Assembly: GCA_963824095.1 (NCBI GenBank)
Contig: CAWGNS010000008.1
Location: 2,294,001 to 2,358,000, forward strand
DNA from: JBBDWJ01 sp963824095
Lineage (GTDB): Bacteria; Acidobacteriota; Terriglobia; Bryobacterales; UBA6623
DNA length: 64,000 nucleotides
Direction: 5' to 3'
Positions 56,724-64,000 of the stretch are shown piece after piece (position 1 is the stretch's first letter; each line of letters starts with the position of its first letter). The notes under the pieces are model-generated. The model ran no database searches. It was not told where the DNA came from and saw only the letters and a list, made by a program, of their open reading frames with translations. Position numbers and translations under genes: made by a program.

Positions 56724-58550
56724 CTAGCGCGCCCGTCGCGGAGCGGCAAGAGAGACGGAGCCGCCCGGGGCGGTCGTGCACGAAGGATCGACCCTGGACG
56801 GCTCCGCGCCCTCGTTGTTCTGGACGACACAACCTTGGTATTCGGTGGCGGTCTGGCGGCCTGCTTCCACCATCTGGATCGCCGGCCGGCTGAGCCCGTC
56901 GTTGCGCACAGTCTCGAAACGGTTGAACTCGATGGTCAGACGCTGCAGCCGTCCTTCGGTGCGAATGCCGAGCAGGAAGTAGGGGTTGGCCAGCCGGTTC
57001 TGGCCGTAGTCCACGAACGTATTGGCGGCGATGGCGATGTCGCTGTAGCTGCTGTCGGGCTGCAGCAGGTTGCCAACCCGCATCGCCATCAACGGCGCCC
57101 CGCTCACCTCGTTGCCGAGTACCAGAACGCGGGCGGCGTTGCCCGCCGGGGCCAGGCCGATGCCGACGTTGTTGAGCAGCGCCGTCGCGCGGGTGCTGCC
57201 GTCGCCTTCGTCTTCGAAGCGCACCGTGTTGTGAGCCAGCGTGATGTCTTCGAAGCTGCCGTTCATGCCTACCGCGGTCCACTCCAGCTCGATGCCCATC
57301 GAAGCGTGCAGATTCCACTGGGTTTGGGCGACCTCGACTTGGTTGGCGGCCACCGCCACCCGGGCCAGCCGCCGGCCGTCCATGGCGGCCAGCCGGATCC
57401 CTTCGTTGACTCCCTGGCAGTGGTTGTCGAGCGCCGCGATCGCATTGGCCGTTCGCGGATCGGGCGCTCCACCCCAGGCGCTGACCAGCGACAGGCACAC
57501 GCGAACATCCTGGATGTCGTTGCCGATTGCCACCGCCGGGCCGCCGTGCAACTCGATCGCGCCGACCGCGCCGCCGTTGACCATCGGCATGCCGGCGACG
57601 ATCTTGCCGACCACCGTGTTGTAGGCGGCCGTCACGCGGTAGCCGTCGGTGTAGAAGGCGGTGTTGTCGTAGGGCTCGACAGCGGTGTCCTGGTGATATT
57701 CGGCGTAGTTGTTGAGCAACTCGATGTCGGTGATTGCCGGGCCGTTCAGCGTCACAGCGTTGACTCCGGCGTAGAGGAACCGCATCGCCTCGATCCGTAC
57801 GCGCCGGCCGGCGTAGAAGCGCACCAGATACCCGTAGTGTCCGGCGGCGCGGCCGACCGTACCCAGGTTCTGCTCGATGTTCTGGTCGATCGTGAAGCCC
57901 GACAGCAGAACGTCTTCGACCTCGGCGCCGGTTTGCGCAAACAGCGCCTCGAAGGAGCCCGCGCCCGCCCGGACTCGCACGATCGACCGCTCCCCCATCC
58001 CAATGATGCTGACGCCGCTGCGCAGCCGCAGGCACGGTGTGCAATCGCCCGAGGGGATTACGTCGTAGACGCCCTCGGGAAGCAACACGATGCCGTGGTC
58101 GGCAGCGGCTGCGTTGATAGCCGCCTGAATCGCCGGCAGGTCATCGTCATCGGGATCGTTGGGAGTAGCCCCATAATCCGTAACGGCGTGGATGGGTGCC
58201 GCCGGGCGAACCTCGGAAACCGCGCTGGGGGACGGCAGCCAGGCAAACGCGACATTCTCTCTCTCCAGGGCAGGCATTCCGCCCGTCATGCGCAACTCGT
58301 AAACCCCACCCTCCGCGAAGAACTCGAAGGAGCCATCCTGGCCGGCCACCAGCGGGTTCGAGAGCGGCCGGCTGAGGGCCTCGTCCGCGAAGATTTGCGC
58401 GGGGCCGGCCGTCTCGAACTCCAAAATGCTGACCGTGCAATAACTTGCGGTTGCGCCGCGGAGCGTTTGGCAGGAGCCGCGGTAGGCTGTAGCAGCCGCT
58501 GCGGATGCGGTGAGGAGTAAACAAGCCGTCAGGATGTAGAAGCGATGCAT
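56724..58550 (-). CDS. Secreted right-handed beta-helix protein (pectate-lyase superfamily)
   Basis: This is 608 aa. The signal peptide is MHRFYILTACLLLTASAAAA. Residues 25-105 resemble the neck domain seen before phage tailspikes and adhesins (AQIFADEALSRPLSNPLVAG then DGSFEFFAEGGVYELRM). From about residue 120 (VTDYGATPNDPDDDDLPAIQ) it is a Pectate_lyase_3-type parallel beta-helix with many Asn/Gly turns. Catalytic residues cannot be assigned. The protein probably binds or cleaves a polysaccharide outside the cell. No phage genes are nearby. Confidence 0.85.
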   Translation of the reverse strand: MHRFYILTACLLLTASAAAATAYRGSCQTLRGATASYCTVSILEFETAGPAQIFADEALSRPLSNPLVAGQDGSFEFFAEGGVYELRMTGGMPALERENVAFAWLPSPSAVSEVRPAAPIHAVTDYGATPNDPDDDDLPAIQAAINAAAADHGIVLLPEGVYDVIPSGDCTPCLRLRSGVSIIGMGERSIVRVRAGAGSFEALFAQTGAEVEDVLLSGFTIDQNIEQNLGTVGRAAGHYGYLVRFYAGRRVRIEAMRFLYAGVNAVTLNGPAITDIELLNNYAEYHQDTAVEPYDNTAFYTDGYRVTAAYNTVVGKIVAGMPMVNGGAVGAIELHGGPAVAIGNDIQDVRVCLSLVSAWGGAPDPRTANAIAALDNHCQGVNEGIRLAAMDGRRLARVAVAANQVEVAQTQWNLHASMGIELEWTAVGMNGSFEDITLAHNTVRFEDEGDGSTRATALLNNVGIGLAPAGNAARVLVLGNEVSGAPLMAMRVGNLLQPDSSYSDIAIAANTFVDYGQNRLANPYFLLGIRTEGRLQRLTIEFNRFETVRNDGLSRPAIQMVEAGRQTATEYQGCVVQNNEGAEPSRVDPSCTTAPGGSVSLAAPRRAR

Positions 58551-58682
58551 GGGGCCTCCCGGGTTCTCATACTGTTAAACGAGAACAAATGCGGGAGGCA
58601 GAAATGTCTGCCGATTTTTCTGGATCCTGTCCGATAGACCCTACAACCCTATAGCTGCGAACGCTTTACGCCGATTACCGGC

Positions 58683-59402
58683 GTGGACGGGGTCATAGTG
58701 CCTTTGGAGACGGCGTCACTGGGGGGACTATCGGACCAGCAGCTTCTGGCCACGCTCAAGCAAGCGGTGGAGAACCGGCGTTGGGACGCCCGCAACGAGG
58801 TGATCAGCGAGTTTTATGGCCGCTACGCCGACAATCTGGCCGCGACCTGGCTGCGCAGGACCAACGATTCGGAGGCGGCCCGCGACGTGCTGCAGGAGAC
58901 CTTTACACGCGCCATTGCGAAGCTGCACACGATGGGCGATGACCAGGACGTGCTGATCTGGCTGCGGACGACGGCGCGCAATCACTGGTTCGATCGCAAA
59001 CGCCGCGAACAGGTCGAAGAGCGTCATCAGGAGCGCCCAGCGCCGGCAGCCTCTCGCGCCGGCGGGAAACCGGCCGAAGGCCCCGAGCAACGGCTGATCA
59101 CCGAGCTCGACCGCGCCAAAACGCGCAGCGTTTTCGAGCAGTACCTGCGCCAGTTGCAACCGCGGGATCGCGAAATCCTGACGCTGCGGCTGCGGGGTGA
59201 GCAAATGCCGGCCATCTGCGGGGCTTTGGAGATTTCCGACAAGGAGTGCCGCCGGGCCTACGCCCGCATCCGGTTTCTGTTGCAAAAGATGCGAATGCGG
59301 GGGTTCACGCTGGCGGTCAGCGATCTGCTCGCCGGCATCCAACCAGGGGGCCAAGCGCCCTCGGAGACTTGGAACGATGGCGACGACCGAACTGCAAACT
59401 GA
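58683..59402 (+). CDS. ECF-type RNA polymerase sigma factor
   Basis: This is 239 aa. Region 2 has ISEFYGRYADNLAATWLRRT and DSEAARDVLQETFTRAIAKL, and region 4 has LQPRDREILTLRLRGEQMPA then ICGALEISDKECRRAYARIR, a helix-turn-helix. It starts with GTG at 58683 or 58698. A zinc-finger membrane protein gene overlaps its 3' end by 26 nt, the usual arrangement with a cognate anti-sigma factor. It may control an envelope or stress response. Confidence 0.88.
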   Translation: MDGVIVPLETASLGGLSDQQLLATLKQAVENRRWDARNEVISEFYGRYADNLAATWLRRTNDSEAARDVLQETFTRAIAKLHTMGDDQDVLIWLRTTARNHWFDRKRREQVEERHQERPAPAASRAGGKPAEGPEQRLITELDRAKTRSVFEQYLRQLQPRDREILTLRLRGEQMPAICGALEISDKECRRAYARIRFLLQKMRMRGFTLAVSDLLAGIQPGGQAPSETWNDGDDRTAN

Positions 59403-59898
59403 GTGTTCCCAAGCCGGGCGAATCGATGCGTTTCTCCGCAACCGGCTCGATGCGGCGGACCGCGAGGCCTTCCTGGTTCATCTGGTGGGATGCGCGGAAT
59501 GCGGATCGTTGTTGCACGATCTGCTCGAAGACGAGCGGCTGGCCCGCGTTCCCTTGACCGCCCAAGAGAAGGACCGGATTCGGGAGATCGTTTCCCAGGC
59601 CCGCCAGGAGGTTACTCGGCGGCTCGACGCCGACCGGCGGCTGCAGCATGATCGGAGGCCAGCGGAGGGCCCGCGCCCTGAGGACGGCCGGGTGTTGGCC
59701 GCAGCTCGTCCGACAGCCCGGGCCTGTCAGACATGGACCGACTTTGCTGAGAAGGTCCCAGGGCGAGAGTCTCCCGGGGCAGCTCCCCTCGCGGCGCCCA
59801 GCCTGGGGCTGTTGTCGTCGAGCCGGCGACGGGTTCTTTGGCTTTCCGCCGCAACCGCCGCAATTCTTGGAGCCGCCCTCTGGCTTCTCGGGAGGTAA
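59377..59898 (+). CDS. Zinc-finger transmembrane protein, probable anti-sigma factor
   Basis: This is 173 aa. The N-terminal zf-HC2-like motif HLVGCAECGSLLHDLL gives HxxxCxxC. A charged linker (about residues 70-140) follows, and one C-terminal membrane helix (VLWLSAATAAILGAALWLLG) tops it. The membrane helix at the very end leaves almost no periplasmic part, which is unusual for a sensor-type anti-sigma. It overlaps the sigma gene by 26 nt and is presumably its partner. Confidence 0.75.
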   Translation: MATTELQTECSQAGRIDAFLRNRLDAADREAFLVHLVGCAECGSLLHDLLEDERLARVPLTAQEKDRIREIVSQARQEVTRRLDADRRLQHDRRPAEGPRPEDGRVLAAARPTARACQTWTDFAEKVPGRESPGAAPLAAPSLGLLSSSRRRVLWLSAATAAILGAALWLLGR

Positions 59899-60450
59899 TT
59901 TGCGATACTATCTTGATGCTTGAAGCAGGCCCTATGGCTTTGGTCGTAGGGCTCGGCCGGGGGGTGCGCCCGGCAGTGGGCACAGCCGGCGCCGAACCAG
60001 GGCTGGACCCAGGCAGCGAAGTCTCTCTTTAACAAATTGAATACAAATCGTTTAGCATCCAATCGAACAAGTTGACCCTCAGGTTCGAATTGGCTTGCTG
60101 GAACGCCTAGCCCACGACCAAGGACCTACCGAAGTCGGTCGTTTCTCACGACGAGCCACCGTTTTTTGGTTCGGATGATACGGCAAAAAGCCGATGGGCG
60201 CTAGTGGGACCCCCTGATGGGAGTCGCCGCCGGAAGGACTTTACCATCTTCCGAAGGCCTATTTTTTGCGGTCGGGAGGGAATCTCTCTCACCGGACATG
60301 AGCCCATCCAAGTACACGTCTGGCAGGCTCAGGCGTCGAATTCGTGTGGAACAGCCCCGGTAGCGGATGAAAAGTCCGTATCTAGTGAGCAACCTTTGGG
60401 CCAGGTTGCGCATCTAAACTGTTGAGGGAACGGTCGATAAATCCAATTAT
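59899..60450. other. Long intergenic region upstream of the housekeeping sigma gene
   Basis: At 552 bp this is the longest gene-free gap. It is less GC-rich at its centre and has several small inverted repeats, for example GCCCTA/TAGGGC near 59929-59955. A TTGACC near 60071 lacks a good -10 partner. No coding frame with family features was found. It could carry the sigma gene promoter or a structured leader RNA; nothing specific was recognised. Confidence 0.45.
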
Positions 60451-61974
60451 ATGTCCCTGGACCGACTAAAACAGACGGAGCTCTCGGGCGAAGTGGCGCC
60501 GGTGGCATTGGGCAGTTCCGACCCTTCGGAGCTGGCTGAAGGTTCCTGGCAGCCGGACTTCGACATGGAGAGCGAAGAGGTTGAGGAGCTCGAAAAGGCT
60601 TCTCCGCCCGAAGATAGCGTGCGCCTGTACCTGAGCGAGATGGGTGCGGTGCCGCTGCTGAAAAAAGAGGGAGAGGTTCGCCTCGCCCGAGGCATGGAGC
60701 GCGGCGAGCGGCGCGTACGCACGATGCTCTCGCGCAGCCCGTGGATTTGGGCGCGGCTGCTCGAGATCAAAGAGCGGATCGAGAAAAAGGAAGCCGATCT
60801 ACGGCCGCTGGTCTCGATGGAGAACCCCGAGGCCGAGTCCAAGCGCGTGGCGCGGGACTTGAACCGCCGCCTGGGGCGCATCGCGGACCATATCTCCGAA
60901 ATCGACGAGTTGTCGCACAAGGCCAAGGAACGCGCCGGGGGCCGCGAGAGTGTCCGCCGCCGCTGGACCTGGAAGCTGGGCCGCAAAAAGGTCGAGCTGA
61001 CGCGGGCGATCCTCGATCTGCCGTTCCGCCCCGAATACTGGCGGACGCTGGCGGAAGGTTTCGAGGAGATCGCTCCGGAGCTGCCGAAGACTCGGGCGCG
61101 GGAACTGGCCGTCGAGCGCCGTAAACGCGCCAAGAAGACGAAGGCGCACGCCCACCACACGGCGGCCGAGTTGCCGATCGGCATGACCGCCACCGAGACG
61201 CATCATGTCCTGGCGCGGATGGCGTCGGGCCGCGCGACGGCCGAGGCTGCCAAAGCGGCGCTGGTCGAGGCCAACCTGCGCCTGGTGGTTTCGGTGGCGA
61301 AAAAATACGTCAACCGCGGCTTGCATCTCCAGGATCTGATCCAGGAGGGCAACATCGGCCTGATGCGCGCCGCCGAAAAGTTCGACTACAAGCGCGGTTT
61401 CAAGTTCTCCACCTATGCCACGTGGTGGATCCGGCAGGCGATCACGCGCGCGCTGGCCGATCAGTCGCGGACCGTGCGCATTCCGGTTCACATGAATGAG
61501 CAGCTCAACAAGTTTCTCCAGACGCTGCGGCGGTTGGAGAAAGAGCTGGGACGTCCGCCAACGAACGAAGAAATCGCCAACTCGATGGAAACCAACGTGC
61601 GCAAGATCGAAAATTTGCGCTCGATTGCGCGGACCCCGGTGTCGCTGGAGACGCCCGTGGGCCGCGACGTCGACTCGGCGCTCGGCGATCTGCTGGAGGA
61701 TCCCAACGCCTCCTCGCCGACCGATACGCTGATCGACTCCGACGTGCGTTCGAAGACCGCCGACATCCTCGAGACGCTCTCGCCCGCCGAAGAGCGCGTG
61801 CTGCGGATGCGCTTCGGAATCGGCTTCGAGCGCGAGCATACGCTGCAGGAGATCGGCAAGGAATTCGCTCTCACCCGGGAGCGGATCCGGCAGATCGAAG
61901 CCAAGGCGCTGCAGGCGCTGCGGGATCCCACGCGCGCTCCGCAACTGCGGCAGTTGCTGGCTTCAAAGTCCTAA
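60451..61974 (+). CDS. rpoD: RNA polymerase primary sigma factor
   Basis: This is 507 aa. Region 1.2 is DSVRLYLSEMGAVPLLKKEG. Region 2 has VEANLRLVVSVAKKYVNRGL and KFSTYATWWIRQAITRALAD. Region 3 has RLEKELGRPPTNEEIANSME. Region 4 has TLQEIGKEFALTRERIRQIE. The spacing and a non-conserved region of about 190 residues between 1.2 and 2.1 fit RpoD/SigA. It directs housekeeping transcription. An inverted repeat resembling a terminator follows about 100 bp downstream. Confidence 0.95.
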   Translation: MSLDRLKQTELSGEVAPVALGSSDPSELAEGSWQPDFDMESEEVEELEKASPPEDSVRLYLSEMGAVPLLKKEGEVRLARGMERGERRVRTMLSRSPWIWARLLEIKERIEKKEADLRPLVSMENPEAESKRVARDLNRRLGRIADHISEIDELSHKAKERAGGRESVRRRWTWKLGRKKVELTRAILDLPFRPEYWRTLAEGFEEIAPELPKTRARELAVERRKRAKKTKAHAHHTAAELPIGMTATETHHVLARMASGRATAEAAKAALVEANLRLVVSVAKKYVNRGLHLQDLIQEGNIGLMRAAEKFDYKRGFKFSTYATWWIRQAITRALADQSRTVRIPVHMNEQLNKFLQTLRRLEKELGRPPTNEEIANSMETNVRKIENLRSIARTPVSLETPVGRDVDSALGDLLEDPNASSPTDTLIDSDVRSKTADILETLSPAEERVLRMRFGIGFEREHTLQEIGKEFALTRERIRQIEAKALQALRDPTRAPQLRQLLASKS

Positions 61975-62074
61975 GCAGCCAGGTTCAAGCAAGTATTTCC
62001 GGGGATTTGCCCGATCGGGCAAAGAGCATTCGACGGATCGCGCACGGATGCGTCCCCGGGCCGACGTTACGAGA

Positions 62075-62137
62075 CGGGCCCTGGAGCCAGTTCCTTCATC
62101 TCCCCCCGGAGGAGCGGCTTCCAGGGCCCGCTTGTTT
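62075..62137 (+). terminator. Candidate intrinsic terminator after rpoD
   Basis: CGGGCCCTGGAGCC (62075-62088) pairs with GGCTTCCAGGGCCCG (62116-62130) with one bulged base, across a 27-nt loop that itself holds CTCC/GGAG. A short T-rich run (CTTGTTTGTG) follows. Confidence 0.6.
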
Positions 62138-62207
62138 GTGACCCACCCCCGCTGGCAACATACAGGGAGCGGCGAACGCCCGGACGATTCGCCGCCGCTC
62201 CCGCACC

Positions 62208-63227
62208 GTGAATTCCGCCGAATCGCTGTTGTGTTGTCCGCTATGCCGCGAGGCGTTGCTTGCCGAGCCCGGCGGCTTTCATTGCGCGCGGTGCTCGCGG
62301 AACTACCCGCGCGTTGCCGGACTGCCCGATTTGCGCCTCCGGATTCCCACCGGTTTCGACGCGCCCAAAGACCAGTATGTCGCCGAGTTGCTCGAGCGGC
62401 AGCAGCAACGGCTCAGTTTCGAAGAGCTGCTCGACTACTACTACAAGCTCAATCCACCGGTGAACGAAGAGTTGCACGCGGGCCATATGGCGCATTTCCA
62501 GGTTGAGGGCGAGCAGGCCGAAGCGGCGCTGGCTGAGCTGGCGGGGCGTTGGGCGCACCCTGGGACGGAAGCGCTGCTCGACGTCGGTTGCGGCTTGGGC
62601 CGCTACCTCCGCGCGGGCCGGGCGCGCTTCGGCGTCGTGGCGGGCATTGATCTGTCGCTGGCGCAGTTGGTGTTGGCCCGCAAGCAGCTCGCCCAGGCTG
62701 GGCAGACGGCGCTGCTGGTCGCCGCGCAGTCGGAGCGGCTGCCGTTTCGCGCCGCCACGTTTGGAGCCGCGGTGGCGGCGGATTCTTTGGAGCACGTCGC
62801 CGATCCGGTGGCGACGGTGAACGAAGCGGCGCGCGTGTTGCGGCCGGGCGGCGGATTCTTTCTTTCGACCCCCAACCGGTTCAGCCTCACCCCGGAACCG
62901 CACGTCGGTGTTTGGGGCCTGGGCTACTGGCCGAGAAGCTGGGCGATCCGGCACGTGTGGCGCAAGCTGGGTGTTCGCTATGAGGACATCCGGCTGTTTT
63001 CGTTTTGGGCGCTACGACGGCTGCTGCGGGGAGCTTTCGCCGGCTCGTATGAGGTTCGTCTGCCGGCGTTGGGAAGGCGCGAGGCGGAGTCGTTTTCGCC
63101 GCTGAAGCGGCGCCTGGCCCGGCTCTACGAAGGGCTGCGGCGGGTGCCGGCCTTACGAGTCGGTTTGTTGGCGGTAACGCCTTATTTTCAAGCGATTTGC
63201 ATCAAGCGGGCGACGGCAGTGGAATGA
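62208..63227 (+). CDS. SAM-dependent methyltransferase with zinc-ribbon-like N-terminus
   Basis: This is 339 aa. The first 45 residues carry LLCCPLCREALLAEPGGFHC then ARCSRNYP, a four-cysteine Trm112-like zinc ribbon. A class I methyltransferase fold follows: LLDVGCGLGRYLRAGRARFG (motif I), VVAGIDLSLAQL, and AVAADSLEHVADPVATVNEA. The N-terminal ribbon plus methyltransferase arrangement occurs in many putative lipid or glycan methyltransferases. The start is GTG at 62208. The next gene is a glycosyltransferase on the same strand. Confidence 0.85.
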   Translation: MNSAESLLCCPLCREALLAEPGGFHCARCSRNYPRVAGLPDLRLRIPTGFDAPKDQYVAELLERQQQRLSFEELLDYYYKLNPPVNEELHAGHMAHFQVEGEQAEAALAELAGRWAHPGTEALLDVGCGLGRYLRAGRARFGVVAGIDLSLAQLVLARKQLAQAGQTALLVAAQSERLPFRAATFGAAVAADSLEHVADPVATVNEAARVLRPGGGFFLSTPNRFSLTPEPHVGVWGLGYWPRSWAIRHVWRKLGVRYEDIRLFSFWALRRLLRGAFAGSYEVRLPALGRREAESFSPLKRRLARLYEGLRRVPALRVGLLAVTPYFQAICIKRATAVE

Positions 63228-63379
63228 GCGGCGAGGGTGACGCATGCCGATTCGAGCGGTTTTCGTTCTCGCGCTGCCAACAGCCCTCTGAGGGTGGCTC
63301 GTTGGAGAGCCGGAGTCTCTGCCGTTACGTTGCAAACCCCCCCAGGGCCGCGTAGACTAGTGGCTTGGTTCCACAAAGC

Positions 63380-64000
63380 TTGCAGGCGCCGAAAATCTCG
63401 GTCGTAGTGCCGGCACATAACAGCGCTCGCGACCTGGAATTGTGTCTGGCCGCCCTGAAGCGATCCAGCCGCCCGTTCCACGAGTGTATCGTGGTGGACG
63501 ACGCCTCGACCGACGGCACGCCGCAGGTGGCGGAACGGGCCGGGTGTCGGCTGATCCGTCTGAAAGCGAACTGCGGGCCGGCCGCGGCGCGTAATGCGGG
63601 CGCGGCAAAGGCAAGCGGCGACGTCCTGTTCTTCATCGACTCCGATGTTTGCGTTGCGCCCGACACGCTGCAGCGCGTGACGGAAGACTTCGCCGCCGAT
63701 CCGCAGCTCGACGCGTTGATCGGGTCTTACGACGACCAGCCGCAGCAGCCCGACTTCCTGTCGCAGTACAAGAATCTTTTCCATCACTTCGTCCACCAAC
63801 AAGGCAGCGAGACAGCGTCGACGTTCTGGAGCGGCTGCGGCGCGATCCGGCGCGCCGTGTTTCTGCGCTACAGCGGCTTCAGCGAGGACTACAAGCGGCC
63901 CGCAATCGAAGACATCGAGCTGGGCTACCGGCTCAAGGCCGACGGCTGCAAGATCGTCCTCGACAAACAGCTTCAGGTGAAGCACCTCAAGGCGTGGACG
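63380..64000 (+). CDS. Family 2 glycosyltransferase, cut by the right edge
   Basis: An open frame from 63380 to the end of the window encodes a GT2 (GT-A fold) protein. It shows the start strand ISVVVPAHNSARDLELCLAA, ECIVVDDASTDGTPQVAERA, the metal-binding DxD as FFIDSDVCVAP, and GCGAIRRAVFLRYSGFSEDY then IEDIELGYRLKADG. The only usable starts are TTG at 63380 or 63365, since an in-frame TAG lies at 63353. No stop occurs before the edge. It probably acts in polysaccharide or glycolipid synthesis. Confidence 0.85.
   Translation, partial: MQAPKISVVVPAHNSARDLELCLAALKRSSRPFHECIVVDDASTDGTPQVAERAGCRLIRLKANCGPAAARNAGAAKASGDVLFFIDSDVCVAPDTLQRVTEDFAADPQLDALIGSYDDQPQQPDFLSQYKNLFHHFVHQQGSETASTFWSGCGAIRRAVFLRYSGFSEDYKRPAIEDIELGYRLKADGCKIVLDKQLQVKHLKAWT

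Noticed and set aside
56724..58550. Prophage remnant suggested by the tailspike-like neck
   Set aside because: No integrase, terminase, capsid or lysis genes nearby, and the protein has a signal peptide.
60070..60100. tRNA T-loop-like GGTTCGAAT
   Set aside because: The flanking bases do not form a T-stem, and no acceptor or anticodon arm fits.

Overview
This is a GC-rich bacterial chromosomal segment with 46 recognisable protein genes and no rRNA, tRNA, CRISPR array, insertion sequence or phage module that I could see. The gene set points to Acidobacteriota, possibly the Bryobacterales/Solibacter side. It includes a futalosine-type menaquinone route (mqnE, a UbiA-family MqnP candidate, a UbiD-family MqnL candidate), a three-subunit proton-translocating transhydrogenase, a DUF5715 protein, planctomycete/acidobacterial-style haem lipoproteins, myo-inositol-phosphate synthase and pilM next to pepP-accB-accC. 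The phylum is inferred from family content; no marker gene was compared.

Layout. 0-8.5 kb: cell-wall recycling pair murQ/nagA, a SPATA20-like thioredoxin-fold protein, a methyltransferase, thiC and a DHH phosphoesterase. 8.7-13.6 kb: pntAA-pntAB-pntB and a secreted M28 peptidase. 13.8-22.1 kb: a ThiF/MoeB-type E1-like enzyme, CvpA, a DUF481 protein, MoaB, a frameshifted peptidase/TPR protein, a DUF5715 M15-like protein and an S41-family homologue without its catalytic dyad. 22.1-32.2 kb: frameshifted ubiD, a haem-c/HEAT lipoprotein, a PQQ-like propeller protein and two sugar-transferase-type genes. 32.6-37.6 kb: the 2-oxo acid dehydrogenase E2, mqnP/ubiA, mqnE and argD. 37.8-47.1 kb (minus strand): NtrC-family regulator, histidine kinase, lipoprotein, then the tightly packed pilM, PilN-AMIN hybrid, M24 peptidase, accB and accC. 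47.4-64 kb: pepA, bacterioferritin, epimerase plus inositol-phosphate synthase, a lipoprotein/membrane glycosyltransferase pair, an M48 protease with a repeat tail, a beta-helix protein, an ECF sigma/zinc-finger anti-sigma pair, housekeeping sigma, a methyltransferase and a family 2 glycosyltransferase cut by the right edge.

The most unusual content is intergenic. At least three families of short palindromic repeats occur as inverted doublets of about 126-167 bp, in a REPIN-like arrangement, plus solo copies. One solo copy lies inside the pnt operon. There are also two 15-bp minisatellites and several perfect hairpins, some placed just before ribosome binding sites. No RAYT-type transposase is in the window.

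Three minus-strand genes between 18 and 24 kb are interrupted by what look like single-base additions, four in all, each in a short C run of the coding strand. A repeated assembly or base-calling error explains this better than independent pseudogenes.
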